A stretch of DNA of 64,000 nucleotides from Aquanectria penicillioides (Eukaryota; Ascomycota; Sordariomycetes; Hypocreales; Nectriaceae), in assembly GCA_003415625.1 (NCBI GenBank), contig PYIU01000005.1, positions 67,001-131,000 of the forward strand, written 5' to 3'. A program made the position numbers and the translations under genes. Shown piece after piece: positions 21,655 to 32,624 of this stretch (its first letter is position 1; each line of letters opens with the position of its first letter). The notes beneath the pieces were generated by a model that saw only the letters and a program-made list of their open reading frames with translations, searched no databases and had not been told where the DNA came from.

Positions 21655-23298
21655 TTTTCATGCGGGTGTGCCGTGAATCCCGTGGGTTCTCGAGATTGAA
21701 GACGTGGTCAGGCAGGTGGATTGTCTAGCAGTCAAGACATCAATCCGCGATGTTGAGGTACCAAGGTGAAACGGCGATGGAGTTGAGAAATCTAGGTTAG
21801 GGACCGGGCTCTGAGCCATTATGGGTAGTGCTGTTCCAAATCTCGAGGCGGATGCGCCGAGGGCTATATAGGCTCTACATGGGATTTGCATGGCTTGGGT
21901 AAGTTTTACGTTGGACAATAAGGCTTGGACTGTTTTGGCATGAGCTAGAACCATGCTGCAAACCCACAGCAGTTGCTAATCCCGACTTGATGAAGGCTTA
22001 GCTGTTTTTGGAAAACCCCATTCCATCCCTTAGCCAACGATCATACAAAGATTGTCGGCATGAGGGCAGAGATAAAGGCGATGATTGCAGGCCCAAACTC
22101 TAGAAACGACCGGCAACAGATTTACCATGCAGCTGAAAATCTACACCACATGCTTTTATACACGAAGTCAAACCGGTCGTGTTCGTGGGGCTGGACTCTG
22201 AGGCTGCTTCAAGAGCGGGGGCGTTGATCGTTCTCGGATCAACCCGTTCGGCAGTCAACGAACACGGATTCAACGCCGACAATGCACTGGTAGACGCTGC
22301 ATCAAGCAGTAGAGTGACCTGTAATCCGACGGGTGGCAATTCGAATTCTACCTGGTTATTAGCCGATTGATAAGGGTGAGAGGATGATTAGATCGCGATA
22401 ACATGTGAAAGCCTAATGGTTGGTTTTGCATCTTGGCCAGCGCTTGGGTTGATGGATGGCGTTTATAGAGTTTGAAATGTCCGTCGCTTCTTGCCGGGTT
22501 CCCGAGGAAGCATTGGCTAGAGACAACAGAATTGAATAAACTGCTCGCTCCACCTCAACGTGCCGAAGTTGCGACAATGAATCGAAAAGAAGAAATACGC
22601 TTTTACAATGGAAGTCCTGACGGGCTGGGCCTTGGCAAACCTCGCCAACCGCTTGACTAACCAGCCCAACTGTGCATTCACCCCAGACGAACGGATGGGA
22701 CTTAGTCCTGAAGCACGATGGCTCCAGGATCAAGCGCTAGCGAAAATGCCGGAAGCCCGGGGAAGGGCGGATGTCCAGCAGCCAAGGTGGCTCTGCGAGC
22801 CCTGGCTAGTTCTAGATCCGAGGCTCGTTTTAGTGGCAGTGCTTCGAGACGTCCTGGTTCAGTGGATCACTGTCGGTAGGTGTCACAGAATTCTTCATAC
22901 ATCTGTGCCTGACACATGGATAATCAATTCCCCATGCTACGCGGCTTTGTCACAGCCACGGTGAAAAGGATTGGGCATGACTAAATCGCCACTGATGAAG
23001 AGGCCCAAGCCAACAGTTCTCATGCCCCACCGATTGAGTCACCGCCGGTGTTTGAGCATGGGTGTTGGTGGAAGGCTGCGCGCTGCAAGGACCAATTTAT
23101 GTTACTCAAGTGGAACAGTGCCGTTAGATAGTTAAATAGCGCTGTGCGGATTATGAATAACACAACTCTTTATTTCCCAACAGCCAACACTCAGGCTTCG
23201 TCAACTATTATAAAACAAAAGGCCACGTGCAAAGCCGCTGGTGTAGTTTCCCTCGTCCCCATGAACATTGGGCCAGTTGCCTTTTCACAATACTAACA
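21655..23298. other. 1.6-kb divergent intergenic region
   Basis: It lies between the Pth11-like gene (minus) and the F-box gene (plus). Open frames of 60-118 codons occur on both strands without recognisable motifs. No gene is called. Confidence 0.4.
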
Positions 23299-24609
23299 AT
23301 GACGCTCCTCTCATTGCCCGACGAGTTAATCCTCGCCATCACCTGCAAACTGTCAGCGCATGATTTGACCCAACTGGGTCCGGTGTGCAGGCGTATCAAT
23401 CAAATAGTAGAGCCACGCTTATGGACTGACATTGAATTGCATCACACCGGCTATCATGAGAGGCCAGCGCAGCTACGCCCTCCCTGGTTAGCATCACCAC
23501 ATCAGCGATTCTACCATTCACCCAAGCATCAAATCCGGGGAGCAAAAGGGAAGAAGCTTTTCGAGCTGCTTCAGTCCTATCGTGCCCGAGATTCGGACCG
23601 GCTAACCAAACTCACGACAAGAGTTAGGAGCATCTGTACCGTCATAGGAGCCAGTCCAGGTGCCTGGAGTTTACTGCCATTTTTCGAAAACCTCCAAGCC
23701 CTAGAGCTCCATGGCCAAAACCCATGGCCCTATAAAGAAGAGGCAATGGTATTGGACGAAATGGCTGCTCCGCTGTCAAATCTGCGTTACGCAAGACTGA
23801 TCGGTTACATTCCTCGTGCTGTCGCCACATGGGTTCTTGGGTCTGGGGCAACCATAGAACGCCTGGAGCTTGGAATGTTAGACCGGCCCATACACCCTCG
23901 CGAAACCATGGAGGAAGATTCAGACTTGCCCGAGGGCGACTACAACAGCAATGATCCCACCTATGGCAGAGTTTACGGATGGTCGGTGATTCCGCGACCC
24001 CTAGGCGGGTTTATTCAGCCCAAATGTGACGACAAGGCAAAAGGGAGCCATACGTTGACATTACCGAGACTCAAGCATTTATATTTGTGCCAGACTTCTT
24101 CAGGTGATATGTCGGCCGGGATGATGTCCTACTTCTGGTCTTCGCAAGACGAAAAAGCAGCCATCGCAGACTGGCGACGAGTCCTCCTAGCTTCTAGTCA
24201 GACTCTTGAGGTCGTGGTCTTTGAGCAGCAAATTGGTCTTGACTATGATGAAGGCGCCATTGGGGGTTCTGAATACTTTTTGTCAGATAATACTGGCGGC
24301 GTTGGCAGTGAAAGATTGGTCGATATGCTCAAGGGGCTCTTTCTCAATCGTGAAACCTTTCCAAAGCTGAACCAAGTATATCTATATGGTATTGCCGTTG
24401 GTCAAGACTCTCAAAAGAGGCCATCCAAAGATGTTCCAGGTGGGAAACTGATGTTGCTGCTGAGGGATTCCAAAGTAAAGTGTGAGGCCAGGTTTGGCCA
24501 GTGCTGTTGGTTTGATGGGCATGAAGGGGAGACGGATTGGGCTCAATGGGATAAAAATCATAACGAAGATTCCTTTCAAACCTTTGACAAGTTGTTGGCG
24601 AGTGTATAA
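23299..24609 (+). CDS. F-box domain protein
   Basis: The start MTLLSLPDELILAI at 23299 leads directly into an F-box (LPDELILAITCKLSAHDLTQLG, VCRRINQIVEPRLW), so this ATG is preferred over the longer upstream extension. The 436-residue protein continues with leucine-spaced segments (FFENLQALELHG, LSNLRYARLIGYI, ATIERLELGML) and an acidic C-terminal half. It is probably an SCF substrate adaptor of unknown target. It does not look like a close copy of the F-box protein at 18312-19802, although both have irregular LRR-like bodies. Confidence 0.78.
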   Translation: MTLLSLPDELILAITCKLSAHDLTQLGPVCRRINQIVEPRLWTDIELHHTGYHERPAQLRPPWLASPHQRFYHSPKHQIRGAKGKKLFELLQSYRARDSDRLTKLTTRVRSICTVIGASPGAWSLLPFFENLQALELHGQNPWPYKEEAMVLDEMAAPLSNLRYARLIGYIPRAVATWVLGSGATIERLELGMLDRPIHPRETMEEDSDLPEGDYNSNDPTYGRVYGWSVIPRPLGGFIQPKCDDKAKGSHTLTLPRLKHLYLCQTSSGDMSAGMMSYFWSSQDEKAAIADWRRVLLASSQTLEVVVFEQQIGLDYDEGAIGGSEYFLSDNTGGVGSERLVDMLKGLFLNRETFPKLNQVYLYGIAVGQDSQKRPSKDVPGGKLMLLLRDSKVKCEARFGQCCWFDGHEGETDWAQWDKNHNEDSFQTFDKLLASV

Positions 24610-25332
24610 ACGGCCTGTCGGTGCGATCTAGATGGTTTTAATATGTAAAAGGGGAGCACTAGAAATCCCCATTCTTATAGGGTGTAACGGCCTCTATTGT
24701 CTAAAAATTGGTTAGTTCTAAATTATGGGTCGTGTCTCTCATCTTCATGATCGCGATACAACAGTGAGGATCCAAGAGAAGGTGGTTGCGTCAAGTTTCT
24801 TCCCTACAGCATCCATTGGGTCTAAGGTATTCATGATGTGATCGTTCCCTGTTGGCCTGCGCAAATGTGACGTGTTTGTATTGTGCTTGGTCAGCTGGGT
24901 AGTGATACGAGATTTGTAAGTTCCTTAACTGCCCGTTGTTGTTGATTCATCATCACAAAAGGCTGGAGCCGAGTCCTCGCTTAAGCGTGTCATAGAGAAA
25001 GCTTGTATTTAACCATAGGATAGAAGATGTTTCGAGTCTGGCACACGTAGGGACATATGAAATGACCTGAATAATACCATTTTGGATTTGAAGCTGTTAA
25101 AGAGATACTTCTGAAGTGAGGGGGTGTTGCATGATGCATCTTCCCACGTGATGTTGTATCTACGATAAAAACCCAGCTGCGCAGTCAATAATCCGAACCC
25201 AATCAGTGTTAGGATCGTGTCCTGAGCACTTTACTACAATTCAACTTATATGTGAAGGAGCCACGCTTTCTTGCGTAATAAACACATATCGTGCCCTTTG
25301 AAATTATCACGTGTCGCACGGTTATCTGATAC
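24610..25332. other. Intergenic region, 723 bp
   Basis: 3' flank of the F-box gene and promoter of the GH31 gene. Several CACGTG/CACGTA-type words occur (for example near 25146 and 25309). No gene is seen. Confidence 0.4.
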
Positions 25333-27788
25333 ATGATGTTGAGCTACACCTTCTCTACACAGCCTATTCCGCGTGCAGATGCCGTAATTTCAGGCCCAAA
25401 CCATCGATTCACGGTCATTAATAAATTCGTGCTCCGCTATGAATGGGCTGATGACGGCGTCTTTGAAGACCGACCGTCAACATTTGCCATCAACCGTCAT
25501 TTCCCCGATCGCCTGGATGTTGTTTTCAAGGATACAGACCTTGGGCTCGAGATCACTACACCAAGCTTTCACCTTTTCTACGACAAGAAGCCATTTAGCC
25601 CCACTGGATTCATCGTTGATCTTAAATACAAGACAACTCTGTACGGGGCGCAGTGGCGATATGGGTGTGAACCTGAGTCAAATCTCGGCGGGACGGCACG
25701 AACTCTCGACGAAGTTAATGGCCGATGCGACATGGGTTTCGGAATACTCTCAAGAGCTGGCTATTCGGTCATTGACGATAGTGAGACCATGCTATTTGAC
25801 CCGAATGGATTTGTAGCAGCCCGCCGGCCAGGGAACAGAATTGATGGCTATCTCTTCTCCTATGGGAACGATTTCAAAGGCGCTATGAAGGCTTTCTTCG
25901 ACATCTCCGGGCATACACCTTCCCTTCCCCGTTGGTCTCTCGGAAACTGGTGGAGCCGCTATCACAAATACACGTCGGCTTCATACCTGTCCCTAGTCGA
26001 TAAGTTTCGCCAGAAGGGGATCCCCCTCTCCGTTGCTGTCATCGACATGGATTGGCATCTGGTTCACGAAGAGGAGGTCGAGCACACGGGGTGGACTGGG
26101 TATACCTGGAATAAACGACTTTTCCCTAATCCCATCGATTTTACTGATAATCTCCACAAAAGAGGCCTCAAGATCACGCTCAATGATCACCCGCACGCCG
26201 GTGTAGCAGCTCATGAAGAGCAGTACGAAGAAGTCGCCCGGTTCATGGGTCACGACATATCCGTGGAGAGGACCCCAATCCAATTTGATCCTACAAGCCC
26301 CCGATTCATGGAGGCTTACTTCAACATTATCCATCGAGGCCTTGAGAAAAAAGGCTGTGATTTTTGGTGGATCGATTGGCAACAAGGGCCTTATTCTCGC
26401 ATTCCAGGTTTCGATCCTCTGTGGCTTTTGAATCACTATCAGTATCTTGACCAGCAACAAACTGTTGGTGACTCCGAAGCTCTTATTTTTTCTCGCTACG
26501 CCGGTCCAGGAAGCCACCGATATCCTATCGGATTCTCAGGAGATACCATTGTCTCGTGGGAGTCGCTAGCCTTTCAACCCGAGTTTACTGCCACGGCGTC
26601 CAATATCGGGTATGGCTGGTGGAGCCATGACATTGGGGGCCATATGGGTGGCTGTCGAGATGATGAGCTTGTCACTCGTTGGGTCCAACTTGGAGTTTTC
26701 TCTCCAATTCTGCGCCTTCATTCAGCTGATAATCAGTGGGCATCAAAAGAGCCCTGGGGCTACCTTCCGGAGGCAGAGAAAGTCATGAGCTTTTTTTTGA
26801 AGCTGAGACACCGCCTGATGCCCTATCTATATTCCAGCAATCTTGACTTTGCACAAAATAATGAGCCGCTCGTGCAGCCACTGTACTGGAACCACCCAAC
26901 GCGTACTGAGGCCTTCCAGTATCCAAACCAGTACTCCTTTGGCCCTTCACTGGTTGTGGCACCAATTGTCCAGCCCATCCAAAAAAAACACAACACGCGT
27001 CTGTCAAGGTCTGGGTACCTCCGTCAGCACCCCGATACTTGGATATCTTCTCCGGAATCGTGTATGATAGTAACAGAGAGATTGAAATGTGGCGACCATT
27101 GAGCCATCTTCCAGTCCTAGCACCTGAGGGTTCTATTATTCCATTGGACGCGGCGGCAGAGCCAGAGAATGGCGGAAGCAACCCCAAGGACTTTGAGTTA
27201 CTCGTTGTAGTAGGACAAGATGGCAAGTTTACAATCGTCGAGGACATACGAGATGACTCTCATTCATTGAGGGGCGGATCCAAAGCAGGCCCGCTCGCCA
27301 ACGCCAAGCGACACATGGACATCAATTGGGACCAAATGTTGGGGTCTCTGAACATCCGGGGACCCGCCGATCGTGGGTGGACTATTCGATTCATCTCCAT
27401 CTTCGAGTTCAATCTTGGTGCCAGCATCAAGGCCTTTATCAACGAATCTCTTGTGGATAATTTGCAAGTGGATATTGACTACCTGGGCAAACCATTCCCA
27501 GGCACTGTTGTCAAACTGCCCAAGCCAGTAGTGTTACAGGGCAGCAGTATCAACATGTCAGTGGAAATAGGACCTAATCCGATTTTGAGTATAGTAAATC
27601 CTGCCGATAGGATCCAGTCATTGTTAAGTCACTTTCAGATCGATTTCCATCTGAAGGACATGATCCTCTCAATAGCCGAGTCACAGCAACCTGTTGGAGT
27701 AAAGGTTGGCCGATTACTTTGCCTTGAGTTGGATAGGTTCATTGTTGGCCCGTTGATTGAGGTTTTAATTGCCGATAGCCGACTTTAA
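25333..27788 (+). CDS. Glycoside hydrolase family 31 (alpha-glucosidase/alpha-xylosidase type), single frame slip
   Basis: A GH31 protein of about 818 residues if one slip is corrected. The N-terminal beta-sandwich is followed by the catalytic barrel: WSLGNWWSRYHKYT, VAVIDMDWH, FWWIDWQQG with the nucleophile at D348, and IGFSGDTIVSW with the probable acid/base at D404, then GYGWWSHDIGGHMGG and RLHSADNQW. Near 26981-26988 a run of eight A is where the frame must shift by minus one: homology leaves frame 1 after VVAPIVQPI and resumes with WVPPSAPRYLDIFSG and WRPLSHLPVLAPEGSIIPLD in the frame that ends at 27786-27788. No intron fits. It lacks an obvious signal peptide, so it is probably intracellular. 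It hydrolyses alpha-glycosides; the exact linkage is not decidable here. Confidence 0.82.
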
Positions 27789-28109
27789 TGAGTATTTCGC
27801 ACAGAGGATAGAGGAGGGGGCGTCGCAGAATCGAAAGCCGCCTATATGGCAACCAGTGCTCATCGGTATATCAAAATTCGTCACAAGATGTACCTATCGC
27901 TGTACCTCTAGATTTATGAAGCCTCGCCGATGAAGAGTCATTACTGCAATCGTGGAGTTATAACTGAGTTCATCTGCAGTAAATATAGATAGCTAAGTGG
28001 TGAATTTGGTAACATGCACGGGGCTGCAGGCCCCAAATCTGAAGGTCCTCTCCCATAGATAAATTCTTTGAGGGGACTGGGAAAAGAGAATGTCTCATCC
28101 AACTAGCCT
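27789..28109. other. Short intergenic region, 321 bp
   Basis: The 3' flanks of the GH31 gene and the aspartic-protease pseudogene meet here. Nothing else is recognised. Confidence 0.4.
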
Positions 28110-29639
28110 TTAAGAGGCTTTGTCATCGGTAGCCTCTCGTTGAAGAGGCACTGTCTCCATGTTTGCGAATCCTACCCGAAGGTTGCCAGTGTCCAAGACC
28201 ATAAACTGAGCTTTGAGCAAAACATCGCCCATAATCGAAAACGGTATCCCTGTGGATGTTTGTAGTCTACCGTATCAATGTGTTTCTTTTATTGGAGCGT
28301 AATTCATATAGTGCCCCGGGCCAGCCCCCCTGTAGTCCCCAATCCCGATGGTGAAGTCAGGAAGTTGCTCCTCGCACAAGAACGTCCTTAGAAGTAGCGT
28401 GGTCTCGGCGTCTATAATAGTGTTCCAAGATTGCGCCTCATATTTTCCGTCGATCCCGATCTGATAACCGGACGATGTAATCATCCAAAAGGGTGAGTAT
28501 CTGTTGATAGCCGCGTATTTGAGAGTGCCTTTATATTTTGAATCATCGATGAACCCAAAATCGTAACCCCCAGGGTGGGCTTTTTGCAAGTCTACGGTGA
28601 GTACGGGCTAACAAAGATCATGTTTAACATTGTCGAAATAAGGATTTTGTGGCTTTGGGCTTTCTGTATTTGCACCGCTAGCATCTACGCCAAGGATTCT
28701 GGATAAAAATATATCATGAAAAGTTGTTGAGGATACTTGGATAGCGGCCTGGGCAGCTTGGTTTGTGACAGAAGTCTCTCTAATTCGGAAAATGTGTGTA
28801 TATTCTATGCCGTCTGCTTGTGGATGACTTCTCTGGGCGATATAATACGCGCGCTGAAGTCTCAACATGATGTGTATCTGATGAATAGGCCAAACTGTTC
28901 GCGAGGCTAGAGAGAGAGGTCGTCACTGAGGTGGCATTGCGCATAGATCAGAGGACCCCGTGTCTAAATTCAATGGGACTGTTTGCGGTGGTGATCCTAT
29001 TTGCACTGGGATTACATACTCCGACTCGTAGCGGGGCGATGGAAGTGCCTTGACAGTTCCATTTTGAGGACCTGCTACTCGGTTAATATATTCCCAAGTT
29101 AAGTTACTGGGGATGAAGGGCAACTAACCGAACCTTGCGAGCATTAGGTATTTGCTTTTTAGATTCAAGTTCGTTTCTAGGACCTTTCGCATGCGCGAAG
29201 GAATTGTGGAGGTGTATTTTAGATGTGCCCCTAGTATATCTGCCAGTGCATCTTGACCCCGAAAGTCGGCATTGGGGACTTAGGTCAACGAAAATGTTTT
29301 CCCTCCAGAAGACGATGAAACATTATTGTCTGGTTTCCAAAACGCCTCTTTTGTCGACCATGGTGAAGCTGAGGTATATTTTATCAGGTAGCTGAGAACA
29401 ATGAGCCTTAGGATAGTCTTGATGCCCGGTTGAAGGGCTTAAGTTTCATCGTCAGCGAAATTGGGAAATATTCGAAAATATTTAATTGGCGTCGTGTATT
29501 TCGATCGGTTCTGTGCACCATTCCTAATTACGGGCTGCCAAGCGTGGGTTGACCATGCAAGGGCCATGACGGTTGCTACCACAAAGAGATATTCCATGGC
29601 GAGAACAATAGGATTGGGTACCTGCAGATTAACTATCAC
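28110..29639 (-). pseudogene. Secreted pepsin-like aspartic protease pseudogene (A1)
   Basis: The minus strand starts with a plausible signal peptide (MEYLFVVATVMALAW, from about 29597). After a decayed propeptide comes the A1 body: YVIPVQIGSPPQTVPLNLDTGSSDL with the first catalytic Asp at about 28970. The tryptophan normally after SSDL is Cys. A middle part with HIFRIRETSV and DIFLSRILGV-like words follows. The second active-site motif is changed to DAETT instead of DTGTT. The C-terminus GIPFSIMGDVLLKAQFMVLD and VGFA ends at the TAA at 28110-28112. An in-frame TGA after KETH (28272-28274) sits where a conserved Cys is expected, and several upstream stops interrupt the propeptide. Loss of both motif quality and frame shows long-standing decay. 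Confidence 0.72.
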
Positions 29640-30527
29640 GTCTCAGGGAGAATTGCCCCGCATCCTCAAGGAGTAGAAAGGAACTGAGTTATATAACATT
29701 GAGCCGAGCACTAGGGAAACAGGCCGGGTCCTTTTGAAGCTAGCGCAAGTAATCTACGCAATTCTGGTCCGGAATAATTTCTTTAGCAGCGATCAGCGGG
29801 CTTGTTCCACTTGTAACGCCTTGTCTTTGTAGCATTGACCAAGAATGATTGGATCCAAATCCGAGGTAGAGTCTACACTACCGGCGGCGTCACCACGCCT
29901 CCGCCAAGACAATGTTGCACACCGTGATCTCAAGTCTAATTGCATTGTGAGAACGTGTCGGGATCCGCGGTGTGTCCAAGGGATAGGAATGGCATCTTCC
30001 ACATACCTTCTTTAGTGGCTCCCATGCCTTCCCAGTGAGACACGCATAACGGTCCACCCTCTGAGACCTTTCATTGGTAGCAAATATCCCATGCACTAAA
30101 ATACGAGACTGTCGAACAACGTGGCCGAAATGGTGACCTTGCACTTCCAAGAGTACGATTAAGGAGAAAGGAGGCCTTGTGTGACGTCGATGAAACTTGG
30201 CTATACTGATAGATTTGGATAATTTGGGTAGACGATACTGGTCGTATTTTATTGCGTTGTTTTGTTTTGCTATTAATACATACTGTACAGAAAGGAGCTG
30301 GGATCAGTATTGGAAACGAGATCCGACTCTTGGAAAGTTCGAGTAATTACCCAAAACGGTGCGCTATAAGAACCAAACGCTAGTATGTGAGTGGAATGCA
30401 TGGCGGTATTTCAGATCGAAAGGATGATCGTGTAAATGCGGGCTTAGAGATCGAAGTAAATGCCCCCTCATCAGAGTGAGGCCTTGCATGGAAGTGGTAT
30501 GCAAACAAAAACGTTTTAGAGCCTTGA
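29640..30527. other. Intergenic region, 888 bp
   Basis: Two overlapping minus-strand frames (about 29793-30002 and 29890-30150) have a possible GT..AG junction between them but no recognisable motif. They may be a gene remnant. No feature is called. Confidence 0.35.
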
Positions 30528-31680
30528 TTACAATGAGAATTCCTCATCCTTTGGCACAACATCATTAGGGCCCGCGATAAGAAGTTTTATCACCTGGCCC
30601 TCTCCAACTTTTGCAATTGCATCTTCTGCTGACCGAAAGTTCACAACCCCTGTGATCAATCTCTGAACCTTTACCTGCCCGGTGGCAATGAGCTGCAGGG
30701 CTAACTTGAAATCTCCACTTCCGTAACGGAACGATCCTCGAGCAGTGACTTCTTTCATACACATGGTCATGATAGGGAATGTAATATCTGCCTTGCCCAT
30801 CCCGCCCTGGACAAAGGTGCCACCCATACGGACCGCGTGAAGTGCCGTCTGAGTGCTTATTTCAGCGCCAGATGCGTCAATTACCACGTCTGCACCAGAT
30901 GGAGAGAGGTCCCCGGCTTTCAAAATGCCCAAGGCATTCTCTGTTGGGGACAAATGCGTAGATATTGCAACATGTGTGGCGCCAAACTCCTTTGCTACTT
31001 CTAGCTTAGACTGCACAATGTCAACGGACACCACAGTCGTAGCTCCATAAGCACGCGCGACGGCAACACACAGCAGACCGACCGGGCCGGCCCCAAAAAC
31101 AATAGCTGATGTTCCAGGCGTAATCTGGGCTTGACGAGCAATATGGACGGCTACTGCAAGCGGTTCGGCCAAAACACCTTCGTGCAAAGAAACGTGATCT
31201 GGGAGCTTGTAGCAAAAGTCATCGACAGCGACAAAGAAGCCAGTCAGGGTGCCATGGTATGGCGGTGACGCTGCAAATACCATATCCTCGCATAAGTTAT
31301 ACTTTCCTGAAAGACAAGCAACGCAATGGCGGCAAGGAAACCCTGGTTCAATGGCAACGCGGTCGCCAGGAGCAAGGCTGGTAACTCCACTGCCAATCTC
31401 AACAACAGTACCGACCGCTTCATGACCCATGACCAAAGGTTCGCTTAGCCTATATGATCCTATTCCGCCGTGCTTCCAGTAATGCACATCAGAGCCGCAA
31501 ACTCCAGTGTAATTGATGGCAAGTAGAACATCTCGGGGTGTTTGTAGCTTTGGAGTTGGACGCTCCGCGAATGTCACCTCGCCTGGTCGGTTCAAGAAGA
31601 AGGAAAGATTCTGCTCACATGGTAAGCAATCTTCGATTTGTTTCAGCTTCAATGGGCGCTCGTACAGATTTTCCTTCCAT
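30528..31680 (-). CDS. Zinc-dependent polyol dehydrogenase (xylitol/sorbitol dehydrogenase type)
   Basis: A medium-chain dehydrogenase of about 365 residues. A 15-nt first exon (MEGKS, 31680-31666) is joined over a 55-nt intron (31665-31611, GTACGA..GAGCAG) to NLSFFLNRPGEV. This is preferred to the unspliced start at 31652 because family members begin this way. Catalytic zinc ligands: Cys in GVCGSDVHYW and GHE in VMGHEAVG. Structural zinc: the four-Cys lobe CRHCVACLSGKYNLC. Cofactor fold: GAGPVGLLCVAVARAYGA with a following acidic residue (SVDIVQSK), pointing to NAD. Residues after it match xylitol dehydrogenases that convert xylitol to D-xylulose in the pentose catabolic pathway, though sorbitol or L-arabinitol dehydrogenase activity cannot be excluded. 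It is divergent from the MFS carrier, with 944 bp between. Confidence 0.86.
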
Positions 31681-32624
31681 TTCGATTATTGATTGTCAAA
31701 ATAAGGCCAACTCTCGATGGCTCGATGAAGAAATACTTATGGAAACACGACGTGAAGGTTGGAGCGGGGAAGTTGTCTAGGATGAGCAATTAAATAAATA
31801 TTGTCGCCGCATTATAAGCGCTGCATTTGGTAGAATACGTCCGATCAAAGACATTGGTCGGAGATGTGTACTCCGACCCGCCATCACAAGAAGTCATCTC
31901 GCGCAGTTAAACATGCAGACAGCGATGCTTCGAGCCCCACCTCGGCCAAGCCTGCTCCGACCATCTTGGTGATGAGCGGTGATCTTGCCTACCTTACAGA
32001 CAGGCATCATGAAGCTACACCTCTAATGACACAAAGAAACTTGAAAATTGTTGGTGCGATTTTCCCACCCGGACCAGTCTGCGTGACTTTAGTAACCCGT
32101 TTTGCTCAATAGGCTACTCTGAGGGCTCATTTCAAGAGGTGCCTGATTACTGTAGATTAGCCTGAGATGCAAGTAAACCCACGCACTCAGTGCAACTTTG
32201 AACGCGGATAAATGAAAACCAGGTTCAACTAGTTTTTGATCGAGACCACTAAGGATATTACAGCAGATAGACAAGAAGAAAAAAAAAAGTAACGAAAATC
32301 GAGTCGGTGATCAAGATAGCGTGCGGAGAAGCAACCCTGCCCGCCTCCCCAAGATTCGAATCTCGGGGCTTGATTGTTATCCTTATCTCCGAAAGAGTTG
32401 GTTGGTTACTTGATCGTTATCAGTGGTCCCTCATTCTCAGCTACGCCGCCGGAGGAGATCCGACCGGATGCAAGATAGCAGCGCGTTGGGGCAGAATGAC
32501 GACTCGTCGTACACAAGGCGATCTAGATATAATGGGGTTATGATAGCTATTGTTCGACGAGATAGTTCGTTGCCACAACATTCTCAGATATTATTCAATT
32601 CATAATATTGCATGACGATCCAGC
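31681..32624. other. Divergent promoter region, 944 bp
   Basis: It lies between the polyol dehydrogenase (minus) and the MFS carrier (plus). A 12-bp palindrome AGATTCGAATCT occurs near 32351. It resembles a tRNA B box but lacks the rest of a tRNA. Short plus-strand frames here have no motifs. Confidence 0.4.

Noticed and set aside
21658..22339. Minus-strand frames as possible 5' exons (CFEM-like) of the Pth11-like gene
   Set aside because: Cysteine spacing does not fit CFEM, and no phase-compatible splice to the rhodopsin domain was found.
22472..22964. Plus-strand frames of 62 and 118 codons
   Set aside because: No motifs and no good start context; overlapped by an equally long minus-strand frame.
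32330..32380. tRNA-like B box (AGATTCGAATCT)
   Set aside because: It is a simple palindrome. No T stem of five pairs, anticodon arm or acceptor stem can be built on either strand.
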